From Torymus aiolomorphi (lineage: Eukaryota > Arthropoda > Insecta > Hymenoptera > Torymidae), in contig CM070876.1 in NCBI GenBank assembly GCA_036365515.1, positions 34,479,195 to 34,543,194 on the forward strand: a DNA stretch of 64,000 nt, written 5' to 3'. Both the position numbers and the translations under genes were made by a program. The notes beneath the pieces were generated by a model, which was given only the letters and a program-made list of their open reading frames with translations, made no database searches and had not been told where the DNA came from. Positions 12,404 through 22,799 of the stretch are shown here, in pieces. Position 1 is the stretch's first letter. Each line of letters begins with the position of its first letter.

Positions 12404-12468
12404 CTATCGAGTCCTCCTTTATTTGTTTATTTATATGCGATTTCTCACTCGTAAGAATTTACAGTATG

Positions 12469-12506
12469 AAAAATTTCACCGTTACCAAGCTTTCTTTTTG
12501 AGAGAG
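12469..12506 (+). repeat. Dispersed repeat shared with 50224-50262
   Basis: Both sites read AAAATTTCACCGTTAC followed by AAGCTTTC and an AG-rich or T-rich tail, differing at a few positions. Surrounding sequence matches weakly. This suggests two remnants of one unnamed repeat. Confidence 0.55.
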
Positions 12507-13104
12507 CATAATCACTTATTTATTTTTGATAAAAATTTATACCCTTTTGAAATTCTTTTTTGTGCAAAGCTCATTAAAATATTCTAGAATATTTTCAACC
12601 AAATTCTAAAAATAGCTTTTAAACGTTCAAAGTAAAAGTATATTAAAGTATGATCTTTTGAAGGTAGATCTTTAAATCAAATCGAATTCTCTCTTTCAGT
12701 CAACCGTTCTGGAATAAATCTTCCACGTAATACAATTTTGAATCTAAGCGGTCCTGATTCTTTCATTGGATTATCTTCTAAAGCAAACATCAAATAAATC
12801 TCACACTCTCGTTATGCAGATTAAATCGCTCCTTTATCCCCTCCTTCTCCATTAATGCAGCCTGCTTAGCCCTCCTCCTCTACCTATACCTGCACACACT
12901 CACGCACAGACACTCGCTGAGTCAGATACCCATCCACTCGTCCATGCGCGACGTTCCCATCAAAAAGTTATCCCTTCTCTACTTCGCGTCAAACGTCGGA
13001 TTACGCGTTTGCGCGTGCGGCCTAAGGTCTAAGTGGCGCGCGCGTAACTCTGCACTTCCAACGCGCTAAATAATGCCGTATAAAAATGAGGCGGCAGCGC
13101 AAGG

Positions 13105-13430
13105 CTAGTGCAACGGGGAAGGAAAAAGAAAAAGAAAGAACGAAAGGAACTGCAAAGTAATAAAGTTGATGGGCAAGTACGCGCGTGCGAAGAAAGAGTG
13201 GGCGCAAGAAAAAACACGGGCCGAGAGAGGGGCGGTGTAATGAAATGGAAAAGTTTTGGTACCCGCGCGTTGCTCCATCTCTCTTCCTGATTCCCATTCT
13301 TTTCTTTCCCGCGCGCGCGCGCTTCTTGACTCTCATTTTCCACCAGCGCTTTCTTTCTCTCGCTTTTCTATCTTTCTCGTTTTTCTCCTCCCACGCTCTC
13401 CCCTCCCCAACCTCCCACTTCTTCGTCTAA
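13105..13430. repeat. Polypurine tract followed by polypyrimidine tract
   Basis: About 13105-13250 is dominated by A and G on the plus strand (runs such as GGAAAAAGAAAAAGAAAG). About 13270-13430 is dominated by C and T. The strand bias flips near 13260 next to GCGCGCGCGCGC at 13311-13322. Open frames here are a composition effect. Confidence 0.55.
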
Positions 13431-13872
13431 TATAAGTGTATATTTTAGTTTCTTCGAAGAGTAAGAGCAGAGACTGTAGGTAATGGCCACTAAACGAATT
13501 AAAGAATTAAGAATCGGCAAACGGCGAGTAGATCGGTACGACTGGAGAGAGTTCGACGATTAGAGATATCGGTGGATAAGAATGGGAAAAGAAGCGTCGA
13601 GCAGATACGAAGATGAGATTTTACCGAGGTAACTTGAAAAACTTATGTATTATCGGGCTATGCATAAGTGTTGAAATTATTATTTTGTTATTATTAAATT
13701 TGTCAAGACAACACAGAGTAGGTTTGACATATTTTTTAAAGGTAATATCTTTATTGCTTCCTCAACGAGGAATCTTTGTAACGGTGAAAAAAATTTTTCG
13801 GACAAAAACTCTTAAAAATGTTTTTTATGAATAGTGGTAACAAAATTTTATGATTTTGAGAACATTTTTTTT

Positions 13873-13925
13873 CCTGTCTGTGTGTGTGTACGTGTGTGAG
13901 TAGATGTATGTGTGTATGTGTATGG
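13873..13925 (+). repeat. TG-rich microsatellite
   Basis: Imperfect TG/TATG repeat, followed by ATATCTCGCGAGAACGCATC, a self-complementary phrase often seen at the margins of insect repeats. Confidence 0.6.
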
Positions 13926-14730
13926 AAGATATCTCGCGAGAACGCATCGATCGATTTCGATCAAAGAAAGTTTATTCTCTTCGATTTTGATGCCGCTTTC
14001 AAATTTACAATTGTTTTTAAAAAGTTACCGATTTTCTTTTGTTTTATGATCAAAAAAAGACTTTGAAATTTCACTTTTTTCAATTTTTCATATGATATGT
14101 TTCAAATTTTTGTCAATTGTTTGAAATACATTTGAAAGGGCATTAAATTATTTACATTTTCCTTTTTGAAACATCTAAATATCTATCGTTCTTCTTTTGT
14201 TATTAAGGAAAACGTTTTTTTTCTTCTATAATTTTTATGCTTCGAAACTATTAAATATATTTACACGAAACGTTTACTAGTTATTAATTACAAAAAGTAC
14301 TTCTTCCGGTAAAAATTTCAAGAGGTTATCTTGAGAGGTTAACGATAAAAAAATTATTGAAGAAAAAAAGTGCGTTTTCGTTGTCGTGCGATAACTGGAG
14401 TAAAAATCATCCAATCATCTTGAAATTTGGCACAGAGATAGCTTTTTTAACCTGACTGCTTGACCTCAAAGATATTTGAGGTTAAAAATTTTATAAAAAT
14501 TTGTTCAAATACCGATTTCTCAGAGAATATTGGATCAATCGACTTGTTTTAAATTAAGCCGAACTAAGATATTTAATATTTCCAAAAAACTGATAATAAC
14601 GGTATATGGCTTTAGTTTTCACCTTTATAGTCGCCCCTAAAATAATTCCGGCAAATCCGAAACTCCAAGTCAATATTTTGTTCGCTCTGAATGTTCGAAA
14701 TTTCAAATACATCTGATTGCCATCTACTGT

Positions 14731-14806
14731 AGTATTAGCAGACTCAAACCCGGGGATAACACATGCGAATCACGCATCTAACCGACTGAACTACTAAACA
14801 ATAATA
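14731..14806 (-). pseudogene. Decayed tRNA-like sequence
   Basis: On the minus strand TAGTTCAGTCGGTTAGATG looks like an A box. About 30 bases later GGGTTTGAGTCTG looks like a B box. T-arm pairing is poor and no T run follows closely, so this is at best a worn tRNA pseudogene or SINE head. Confidence 0.4.
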
Positions 14807-16067
14807 ATTACATCTGTAATTTAATTTTTGTAAAGAATAATTTCACATACATTCTTATATGGACTAGATCCTGGTCTACGTTTAAAAAGTTAGGATCAAT
14901 CTCAAGTCTACCAACATAAGGTAAAGTTTGAGAGAAATTTGTGAATCGGAGGTCGTGATTTCTCTTAGTCAGTGGTAGAAGAGCACAGAAATAAAGTCAC
15001 ATGCCCATGGATGAACACGCGATTTGATCTTATTTTACGAAACCTTAGGGGAAATTCACATGATTTTTAAACTAGTAAATGACTAGTTTCATTGGAGATC
15101 ATTTAGAAATGAATACCAATATTTTTTCACGATTGAAATGCTTTTTTAAAGTTATTTCTAGCAATTTTCAGCGTGAAAAATTGTGTGTGTGGCTATACCA
15201 TCTAATTATTCTATATTTTAAAATTATTCAAAAATGTCCAGCTGACGAAGCTATTCAAAATCTGGAAATTGATACAAACCATTAATTATAATTACAAAGA
15301 TAAAGATCTACACAAAATTTTTAAAGTCTTTGATGACTGGTTCTAAATATTTTCTGTGGTAAAGTCATTCAGCCCATGAATCAAAACTTATCGATCAGGC
15401 TGGTTCTTGGAAGAGACTGAGAGTGCCAAATAGATTTATGAAGTAACCTTTATGTACCTACGGAAAATTATTTTATTAAGGAATTTAATATCAATAAATT
15501 GTTAATAATAATATATGACTAGCGATAGTTCTCGCTTACGCTTGCTTGGACAGTTTTACATTTTTAACTATGTTTCGAATACGAAGATATATCATTTATG
15601 CCGTTGCACCAGAAATTTCAAGCAGCAAATGCATTGGTCATTGATGACCAGCAGCCGGACAGACGGACCGACGGACGGGCGGGCAGATATTTGAACCACA
15701 ATATAATAATAGATAATAGAAAGCAATATTTTAGTTTCTACTTTTAAAACATGACTTATTATACCCTTAAATTACCATATATTGGGTAATATAAGCGATG
15801 TAATAACTATTTGAATTAACTAGTATTCTAGATATTTCTAATTGCAATTTTCTAATATTTGAAGCGCTAGTAATGAATTGCTAAAATACATAATATACAG
15901 CATTCTGAAATTGTTAAGTAGTACATAATTCCAAATTTTAGTATTCTAAGAGTTTCAAATTATCGCCTCTACCAAATACTAAATAGAAAATGATATGCAA
16001 TGTATCGTTTAACCTACTAGGTACCTGCAAATTTTAGAATGTAGTATACTATGAAGTATGAAAGATT
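14807..16067. other. AT-rich intergenic stretch
   Basis: No gene supported. A short GACG/GGAC repeat lies at about 15656-15690. The rest is AT-rich up to the edge of composite block 1. Confidence 0.5.
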
Positions 16068-16195
16068 AGTATATTACGATACGTGGGCCGGAAATTGGAT
16101 TTCCGGGTCGTGCGTGGTATGACGCCCGAGGCGAAGCCGAGGGCGTCATAACGCACGGCCAGGGCATCCAATTTCCGGTCCAAGTATTGTATACT
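16068..16195. repeat. Hairpin module A, copy 1
   Basis: A 128-bp hairpin. AGTATATTACGATACGTGG at the left faces CCAAGTATTGTATACT at the right, then GCCGGAAATTGGAT against ATCCAATTTCCGGT, with apex CGAGGCGAAGCCGAG. An inverse copy ends at 17333 and another direct copy is at 19885-20013. Confidence 0.8.
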
Positions 16196-17333
16196 ATTTT
16201 TCTTACTCCCCGGCCGAAAGTACGTTCTGTAATTGTTAAATAATTGATAAAATTGCGTTGTCGTCTGCTAGCTGCGTTTGAGTGTTAGTTTTTCTTTCGG
16301 CCCGCTCGATAGTAGTGCCTCTGTCGGCCGCTTTGGGTAGCTCGGTCGATATTACCGACTGTTTTTTCTTTCGGCCCGGCGTAGAGAGCTGGTTTTTTGG
16401 GCTACTTTCACTATTGTACAGATGGTCTGATGCCCGCCCGACATTTGCAAGACCGAGGCGAAGCCGAGGTTTTGCTGGTCGGGGCGGGCATCAGAAACAC
16501 ATTCATTAAAAAAAGACAACACCACTTTTTATTTCAACTAACTCTTTTTTCTCGTCACACGTGCACTTTCCTCTGTCTATTTCGTACGTGTCTAACCTTC
16601 ACACCACACAAATATATTTTTCTTACTCGCCCACCCGAAAGTACGTACTTTCGGCCCGCATCTCCGGGCCGAAAGAGAAACTTTCGCATCCTATTTTAGA
16701 CCAACCGCGCGCTCTGATTGGCTGCCGAAATTTCCTGACTCGCGGCGCTTCAGCGCCCGCGCGCATGTCCGAGGAAAGATGTTTGTGCGGTGTGAAGGTT
16801 AGACACGTACGAAATAAACAGAGGAAAGTGCACGGGTGACGAGAAAAAAGAGTTAATTGAAATAAAAAGTGGTGTTGTCTTTTTTTAATGAATGTGTTTC
16901 TGATGCCCGCCCGACATTTGCAAGACCGAGGCTTCGCCTCGGTCTTGCAAATGTCGGGCGGGCATCAGACCATCTGTACAATAGCGAAAGTAGCAGACGC
17001 CCAAAAAACCAGCTCTCTACGCCGGGCCGAAAGAAAAAACAGTCGGTAATATCGACCGAGCTACCCAAAGCGGCCGACAGAGGCACTACTATCGAGCGGG
17101 CCGAAAGAAAAACTAACACTCAAACACAGCTAGCAGACGACAACGCAATTTTATCAATTATTTAACAATTACAGAACGTACTTTCGGCCGGGGAGTAAGA
17201 AAAATAGTATACAATACTTGGACCGGAAATTGGATGCCCTGGCCGTGCGTTATGACGCCCTCGGCTTCGCCTCGGGCGTCATACCACGCACGGCCCGGAA
17301 ATCCAATTTCCGGCCCACGTATCGTAATATACT
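16068..17333. mobile_element. Giant near-perfect inverted repeat (core of composite block 1)
   Basis: The arms 16068-16613 and 16779-17333 are inverse copies over about 550 bases with few differences (one is a roughly nine-base gap near 16405 against 16995). A spacer of about 165 bases separates them and carries module Y inverted. Each arm is module A (hairpin) plus module X. Module X contains TTTCGGCCCG words and its own hairpin in which GGGCGGGCATCA pairs with TGATGCCCGCCC, with an apex GAGGCTTCGCCTC in the right arm. GC content is well above the flanks. Frames of up to about 100 codons recur on both strands because the sequence is palindromic; they have no domain. It looks like a fold-back or composite MITE; I know of no described family that it matches. 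Confidence 0.8.
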
Positions 17334-17691
17334 ATTCCTCGGACGCTTCCGTCCATACGTTTACTTAATTGTTTCTACACGACTTGAAAGTACGTGTAGA
17401 AAACAAGAGGGAAAAACAATAACCACGATCAAACAAAACCACTTTTTATTTCAACTAACTTTTTTCTCGTCACCCGTGCACTTTCCTCTGTTTATTTCGT
17501 ACGTATCTAACCTTCACACCGCACAAACATCTTTCCTCGGACATGCGCGCGGGCGCTGAAGCGCCGCGAGTCAGGAAATTTCGGCAGCCAATCAGAGCGC
17601 GCGGTTGGTCTAAAATAGGATGCGAAAGTTTCTCTTTCGGCCCGGAGATGCGGGCCGAAAGTACGTACTTTCGGGTGGACGAGTAAGAAAT
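17334..17691. repeat. Modules Z and Y of composite block 1
   Basis: Module Z starts CCTCGGACGCTTCCG and includes ACACGACTTGAAAGTACGTG. Module Y (from about 17436) is an inverse copy of the spacer and inner right arm at about 16619-16880, ending TTCGGGTGGACGAGTAAG. The same Z-Y unit recurs at 20629-20983. Y's end is a terminal inverted repeat to the start of X (TTCTTACTCCCCGGCCGAAA). Confidence 0.7.
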
Positions 17692-17823
17692 AGTATATTA
17701 CTAACGCGGGCGGAAGAGGATTATTTACCTCATGCGACGTTTTTCGGCCGAGCGAAGCGAGGTCCAAAAACGTCGCATGAGGTAAATAATCCTCTTACGT
17801 CCACGTTTCAGTAACGTATTTTT
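17692..17823. repeat. Hairpin module B, copy 1
   Basis: A 132-bp hairpin starting AGTATATTACTAACGCGG and ending CAGTAACGTATTTTT. Its long stem is GAGGATTATTTACCTCATGC on the left and its inverse on the right. The apex contains CCGAGCGAAGCGAGG. An inverted copy with small changes is at 20500-20628. Confidence 0.8.
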
Positions 17824-17880
17824 CCGTCCGAGGCCGCAAAATGACATTTAAGATGGCATTTGAGGTTAAAGGGCGCAAAA
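17824..17880. repeat. Short palindromic module W
   Basis: About 57 bases built around the imperfect palindrome AAAATGACATTTAAGATGGC, bounded by TTCCGTCCGAGG and GGGCGCAAAAA. The inverse of this module is at 20441-20500 in block 2. Confidence 0.65.
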
Positions 17881-18503
17881 ATTCATTACTGATGATTCAA
17901 ATACTAGAAAATTGTAATCAGCAATAGTGCAAAATTTTCTAAACAAAACTTTTACTGTTAAAAACTACATTAGTGCTTAAATTATGTCTTCGTAATGATC
18001 TAGTGAAATCGTTCCCATGTTAATGTTTATATAGTTACTACTACAACCACCAATTAAAAGTAAATGGTTAGATTTCATTCAAGAATTTAAAAAGCCTTTC
18101 GAAAACTTAATTTCATATTCCAATGTCGGCATTTTTGCGATCAGTAATCAGCTTTGCTGCTTTATTACCTATCGCAAAGCTCTTCCCTCTTCAACGCTTA
18201 AGTTATCCCTTCATCATCTCCGTAGCAACTCCAAAGCGTACCTACTTACGCATAAAAAAGCAGCGTCGGTGCGCGTTCGCTAATGCTCTTAATAAAGGAA
18301 CGACCTTACTACAGCATTACAACCGCGCTCCGGGGATTCTGATAAAGGCGAAGGAAAATAATTAGCCCGAGAATCCCCCCTTAATGCCATCGGGGGAAAA
18401 CGAGCGACTTGCACTCGCGCAGCAATAGCAGGTAGAGACTCTCCGAACAATGACATTTCGGCGTGGCGCACGCGCAGTTTACAATCTCAACGAAAATAAT
18501 TCG

Positions 18504-18567
<64 letters not shown>

Positions 18568-18676
18568 TCTTTCCACCGTAAAAGGACGCGCGAGATCGTT
18601 AATTAAAAGTCACTTGTTAGCCCGGGGAGAATTTAATTTGGTGTTTTCGCTCCGCCATGGTGTCCCCTCTCTCTCC

Positions 18677-18711
<35 letters not shown>

Positions 18712-19354
18712 ATGCTCTTAGCCTCCGACGTCGAGTCGTCGGCGAGTCGTTGGTGCTCCGAGCAGCGCGGGTAAGAAGTCGGAGCGAGAAAGGGTTCGTG
18801 CCCGCGTGAGCCAAGACATACGAGGTAATCTATCTTGATCTGGTTTGAGATCCCTGCGCGCGAGAGCGAGAGTGGGCGAGGCATGGCGGAGGTGCGTCGG
18901 CGCTGACTTTGTAAACTCGACTGTATCTCGCTATCTTTCAGCCCTATACCACTCCGTCTCCGAGTCTCTAGGAATACTAAGATAGATTCACCGCGGCGCG
19001 CGACCTGCTCTCTCTCTCTCTCCCTCTCTCAAGAGTGTGTTTAGGGAACCGCAATGTTTAAGCGCTGTATTTAGATGACACTACTATGGTGTGTCGAGGA
19101 AAAGAATAAGTGGGATGCTCTACAATTGGATCCTCTTCAAGGCTGCAGGCGGAATTGGAGATTGTTGCTTGATAGCTGGCTGTTTGTCGCAAATTGAATT
19201 TATACTGAATAAAAGTTATACCACTTTCACAGGCAAGATAGCACCATTGTTATTTTATGACGTACGTACGACAATTAATTAGTGTATTTTGAGTAGCTTT
19301 ACTTACGTATATTGCTCGTATAGACGACTGTTCTAAATAATTGACGATTTACTG
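17881..19354. other. Unique spacer with CT microsatellites and island
   Basis: No gene supported. It has CT microsatellites at 18506-18564 and about 18664-18712 and a GC-rich patch at about 18720-19020. The left end of the hAT pseudogene begins near 19355. Confidence 0.5.
18506..18564 (+). repeat. (CT)n microsatellite
   Basis: Uninterrupted CT dinucleotides for nearly 60 bases. A second, imperfect run follows at 18664-18712. Confidence 0.95.
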
Positions 19355-19863
19355 AGCTGTCAGAACTCATCGAGTCGTCATTACGATAACCTCGAAACGC
19401 AATATTTTGACACCCAAGAAAAATTATGCCGTTGACAATAGGTTTCAATTCAAATCTTTCCATTTTTAAAAATTTTTTTCAGTCTTATTACCAACTAAAC
19501 TAACTATATTTAATTCAGAATTTTTTTTACTTTTTAAAAATAATTTTGCATCTACTACAACGGATTCATGATAATTATAATTTGCATGAGTTGCTAATTC
19601 ACCATCTTTGTCTGAAAACTTAGCAAAAGAAGTTAATGGCTGTATAACTAATTTTTTTAAGGAAGGCTCTGACGGTAACCTCCTAGATTATCGATTACAA
19701 AAACAGGACAATATTTACAACAAAATTCTTGTTTTACATTGAAGAAAACAAACCAAATCATTATTGTCGAAATATCTTTTGCTAACATACCTTTTTCTGA
19801 TTTTCCTTGTTTACTGTGTACAAGGAAAACATAATCTTTTGTTGGAATCCAGTCATCTAGTAC
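19355..19863 (-). pseudogene. hAT-superfamily transposase, 5'-middle part (TTF/ZMYM1-like), decayed
   Basis: On the minus strand three successive frame segments line up with the start of ZMYM1/TTF-type hAT proteins. The first has DDWIPTKDYVF, then CCKYCPVF and NLGGYRQ. The second has LVIQPLTSFAKF, then THANYNYHES and DAKLFL. The third has FELKPIVNGIIFLG and QNIAFRGYRNDD. The known family order is W-P-x-x-D-Y-x-F, a TTF-type zinc finger with CKYC-V-F, a YHK-S motif, then LKPI and RGHRDD. The order matches but at least two frameshifts separate the parts. The catalytic DDE region is missing. Its amino end continues at 20996-21215 beyond the composite element that interrupts it. Confidence 0.75.
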
Positions 19864-19884
19864 TTAACAATTTTTTAAAATAAT

Positions 19885-20983
19885 AGTATATTACGATACG
19901 TGGGCCGGAAATTGGATTTCCGGGCCGTGCGTGGTATGACGCCCGAGGCGAAGCCGAGGGCGTCATAACGCACGGCCAGGGCATCCCATTTTCCGGTCCA
20001 AGTATTGTATACTATTTTTCTTACTCCCCGGCCGAAAGTACGTTCTGTAATTGTTAAATAATTGATAAAATTGCGTTGTCGTCTGCTAGCTGTGTTTGAG
20101 TGTTAGTTTTTCTTTCGGCCCGCTCGATAGTAGTGCCTCTGTCGGCCGCTTTGGGTAGCTCGGTCGATATTACCGACTGTTTTTTCTTTCGGCCCGGCGT
20201 AGAGAGCTGGTTTTTTGGGCGCCTGCTACTTTCGCTATTGTACAGATGGTCTGATGCCCGCCCGACATTTGCAAGACCGAGGCGAAGCCGAGGTTTTGCT
20301 GGTCGGGGCGGGCATCAGAAACACATTCATTAAAAAAAGACAACACCACTTTTTATTTCAACTAACTCTTTTTTCTCGTCACACGTGCACTTTCCTCTGT
20401 CTATTTCGTACGTGTCTAACCTTCACACCGCACAAACATATTTTTCCGCCCTTTAACCTCAAAATGCCATCTTAAATGTCATTTTGCGGCCTCGGACGGA
20501 AAAATACGTTACTGAAACGTGGACGTAAGAGAATTTTTACCTCATGCGACTTTTCGACCTCGCTTCGCTCGGCCGAAAAACGTCGTATGAGGTAAATAAT
20601 CCTCTTCCGCCCGCGTTAGTAATATACTATTCCTCGGACGCTCCCATCCATACGTTTACTTAATTGTTTCTACACGACTCGAAAGTACGTGTAGAAAACA
20701 AGAGGAAAAAACAATAACCACGATCAAACAAAACCACTTTTTATTTCAACTAACTTTTTTCTCGTCACCCGTGCACTTTCCTCTGTTTATTTCGTACGTG
20801 TCTAACCTTCACACCGCACAAACATCTTTCCTCGGACATGCGCGCGGGCGCTGAAACGCCGCGGGTCAGGACATTTCGGCAGCCAATCAGAGCGCGCGGT
20901 TGGTCTAAAATAGGATGCGAAAGTTTCTCTTTCGGCCCGGAGATGCGGGCCGAAAGTACGTACTTTCGGGTGGGCGAGTAAGA
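19885..20983. mobile_element. Composite hairpin element, block 2, inserted in a hAT pseudogene
   Basis: The order is A (19885-20013), X (20014-20440), W inverted (20441-20500), B inverted (20500-20628), Z-Y (20629-20983). All modules also occur in block 1 at 16068-17880 but in another order. The ends TTCTTACTC and GAGTAAGAA of X and Y form inner terminal repeats. Flanks AAAATAAT (19877-19884) and AAAATCAT (20984-20991) may be an eight-base target duplication with one change. The two sides of the insertion are parts of one transposase pseudogene on the minus strand. No module encodes a recognisable protein, so mobilisation would need an enzyme from elsewhere. Confidence 0.8.
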
Positions 20984-20995
20984 AAAATCATTTAC

Positions 20996-21215
20996 TATAA
21001 GTCCACGATAATTTCCAATGTCGAGAAAATCGTTTCATCAAATTCATTCCTATTGTTTATTCGGACATCGACATCAGAGCTGCTTAGATTAATATTATCG
21101 CCATCTTTTCTACTTCAACTTTTCTCTGATACGTCTAGTGGGGGTCGTTTTTGTGCAACAATAGTGGTAAAATATTCAGTGACTTTTATTTTGCACATTT
21201 CTTTTATTTTTATTT
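20996..21215 (-). pseudogene. hAT-superfamily transposase, amino-terminal part, decayed
   Basis: On the minus strand the frame reads EMCKIKVTEYFTTIV, then QKRPPLDVSEKS, a stop, then DNINLSSSDVDV and TLEIIVDL. A basic start with a TEYF-like phrase followed by an acidic serine-rich linker is typical of ZMYM1/TTF-type hAT proteins ahead of the W-P-x-x-D-Y motif. The rest of the protein lies on the other side of the composite element at 19355-19863. In-frame stops show it is dead. Confidence 0.6.
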
Positions 21216-21458
21216 TTTCCTTTCATTGACATATTTACATATACACCATTTTTTCATTTTTATATAAAAAAGATTGCAGGTACTGCGTGAAATACACTAA
21301 CGTATTCCTATAAAGTCCGCTATACAAAATGACCAAAAACATCGAACAAAACGAAAAAAAATGACATGCCTTCAATGGAGTCTATGCAGCACTAATGGAA
21401 ATGTTTTGTTTTTCGTGACTAAGTTTTTCCTGCATAGAGTAGGGGCGCAGAGCGGCAC

Positions 21459-22186
21459 CGCACAGTGGGCTGAAAGACCAAAAAAATGCTCAAAAGTCTT
21501 GATTTAATCGAATTCTGCATGGAAAAAAAATCTGATCCGGTAAAATTCTTCTTTTTGCACCACTTTTTGAGAAATTTTCCGAAGGTTTAAATGTATTTAT
21601 AAAAATGTTACCGATACCATTTTACCATGCTGTCGCGAATTCGATATCTTTAGCGTTTGGTTTTGGACGGAAATGATCAAGAATAATTTATATTGCTAAT
21701 TATTTTAGGTACCAAAGAAATTATATTTTTGCTTCAAAATTACGTGAATGAATTCTTGAGTCATTCACGATTATCCATAAATTTTTTGGTAATTCTATAA
21801 TTGATAATTTCAGAAATACAGTTGTTAAAAAATGAGTATGGGTCAAATTGACCCAGTATGTGATTCACGATCGAAAAAATAAGTGTGGCCTCAAAGGGTT
21901 AAGGTTCGAAAATACTAAAAATTACAAAAATAATAATATAATTAGCAATATAAATTATTCTTGATCATTTCCGTCCAAAACCAAACGCTAAAGATATCGA
22001 ATTCGCGACAGTATGGTAAAATGGTATCGGTAACATTTTTATAAATACATTTAAACCTTCGGGGGGAAAAATTTCTCAAAAAGTGGTGCAAAAAGAAGAA
22101 TTTTACCGGGTCAGATTTTTTTACATGCAGAATTCGATTAAATCAAGACTTTTGAGCATTTTTTTGGTCTTTCAGCCCACTGTGCG
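21459..22186. mobile_element. Fold-back MITE, 728 bp
   Basis: The left end CGCACAGTGGGCTGAAAGAC and the right end GTCTTTCAGCCCACTGTGCG are inverse copies. The arms match over roughly 290 bases, including TCTTTAGCGTTTGGTTTTGG near 21648 and its inverse near 21975. The centre holds GGGTCAAATTGACCC (21841-21855). No coding capacity. Confidence 0.85.
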
Positions 22187-22454
22187 CCGCCTGTTCGAAT
22201 AACTATACACAGAAAGGGAAGAGAATCGCGTGAAAACTGACAAGAATTAAAAATGAAAGGTAATAAAATGATCCATCTTTCTTCAATTAGCTATGAAAAG
22301 CCCGAATACTATAATTTTTTTCAAATTAAATTAATATTAATTAAGGTAAAAACTTATAAATCATTGTTTGCGAATTAGACATTTTTGAATTCTCCACGGT
22401 GGCGCGCGAACCGGCTATACTCACCGTGCCGCCACGACGCGGCAGTACCACGCA

Positions 22455-22678
22455 CACTGAAAAAACTCTGGCACGCAAGACGTTTCAAAACGAAAACAGA
22501 AGTCGCCCCGACGGTTGCGTATGTCTGTTGTTCCTGCTAAGGGAGCTCTCACGTCCCTGTCGGGGTAAGAGACGTGCCGAGACGAGTGCGCCGCACGGCA
22601 GTTGAGCAGACGCCCCGAAAACGGGACGGCAGAGCTCCCTTACCGCACAACAGACTTGCCGCGCGAGTTTTTTCAGTG
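22455..22678. mobile_element. CACTGAAAAAA-type MITE, GC-rich interior
   Basis: The ends CACTGAAAAAACTC and GAGTTTTTTCAGTG are inverted repeats, flanked by CA on both sides instead of the TA seen in the two related copies. The interior contains a second inverted pair (AAGGGAGCTC and GAGCTCCCTT) and is much richer in GC than the other copies. Confidence 0.8.
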
Positions 22679-22799
22679 CAGCTTTTCTGCAGGAGAGCGG
22701 AGACGTTGTGTTGACCAGCACTGTACCGACGCTCTCTCTGTCTCTCTCGCGCTCTCACATATAAATGGGAGATACGCTGATTTGACTCGCGCGCGTCGT

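Larger units (their letters stand above)
12404..14730. other. Intergenic stretch with strand-asymmetric tracts
   Basis: No gene supported. It holds a purine-rich then pyrimidine-rich switch (13105-13430), a TG-rich run (13873-13925) and long AT-rich sequence. The piece 12469-12506 is shared with 50224-50262. Confidence 0.5.

Noticed and set aside
16282..20333. Three similar frames of 75-88 codons (plus at 16282 and 20100, minus at 16853-17119) beginning MLVFLSARSIVV
   Set aside because: They are translations of the same palindromic module X in its three copies. The same DNA is open on the opposite strand, there is no domain, and conservation reflects DNA identity of the repeat.
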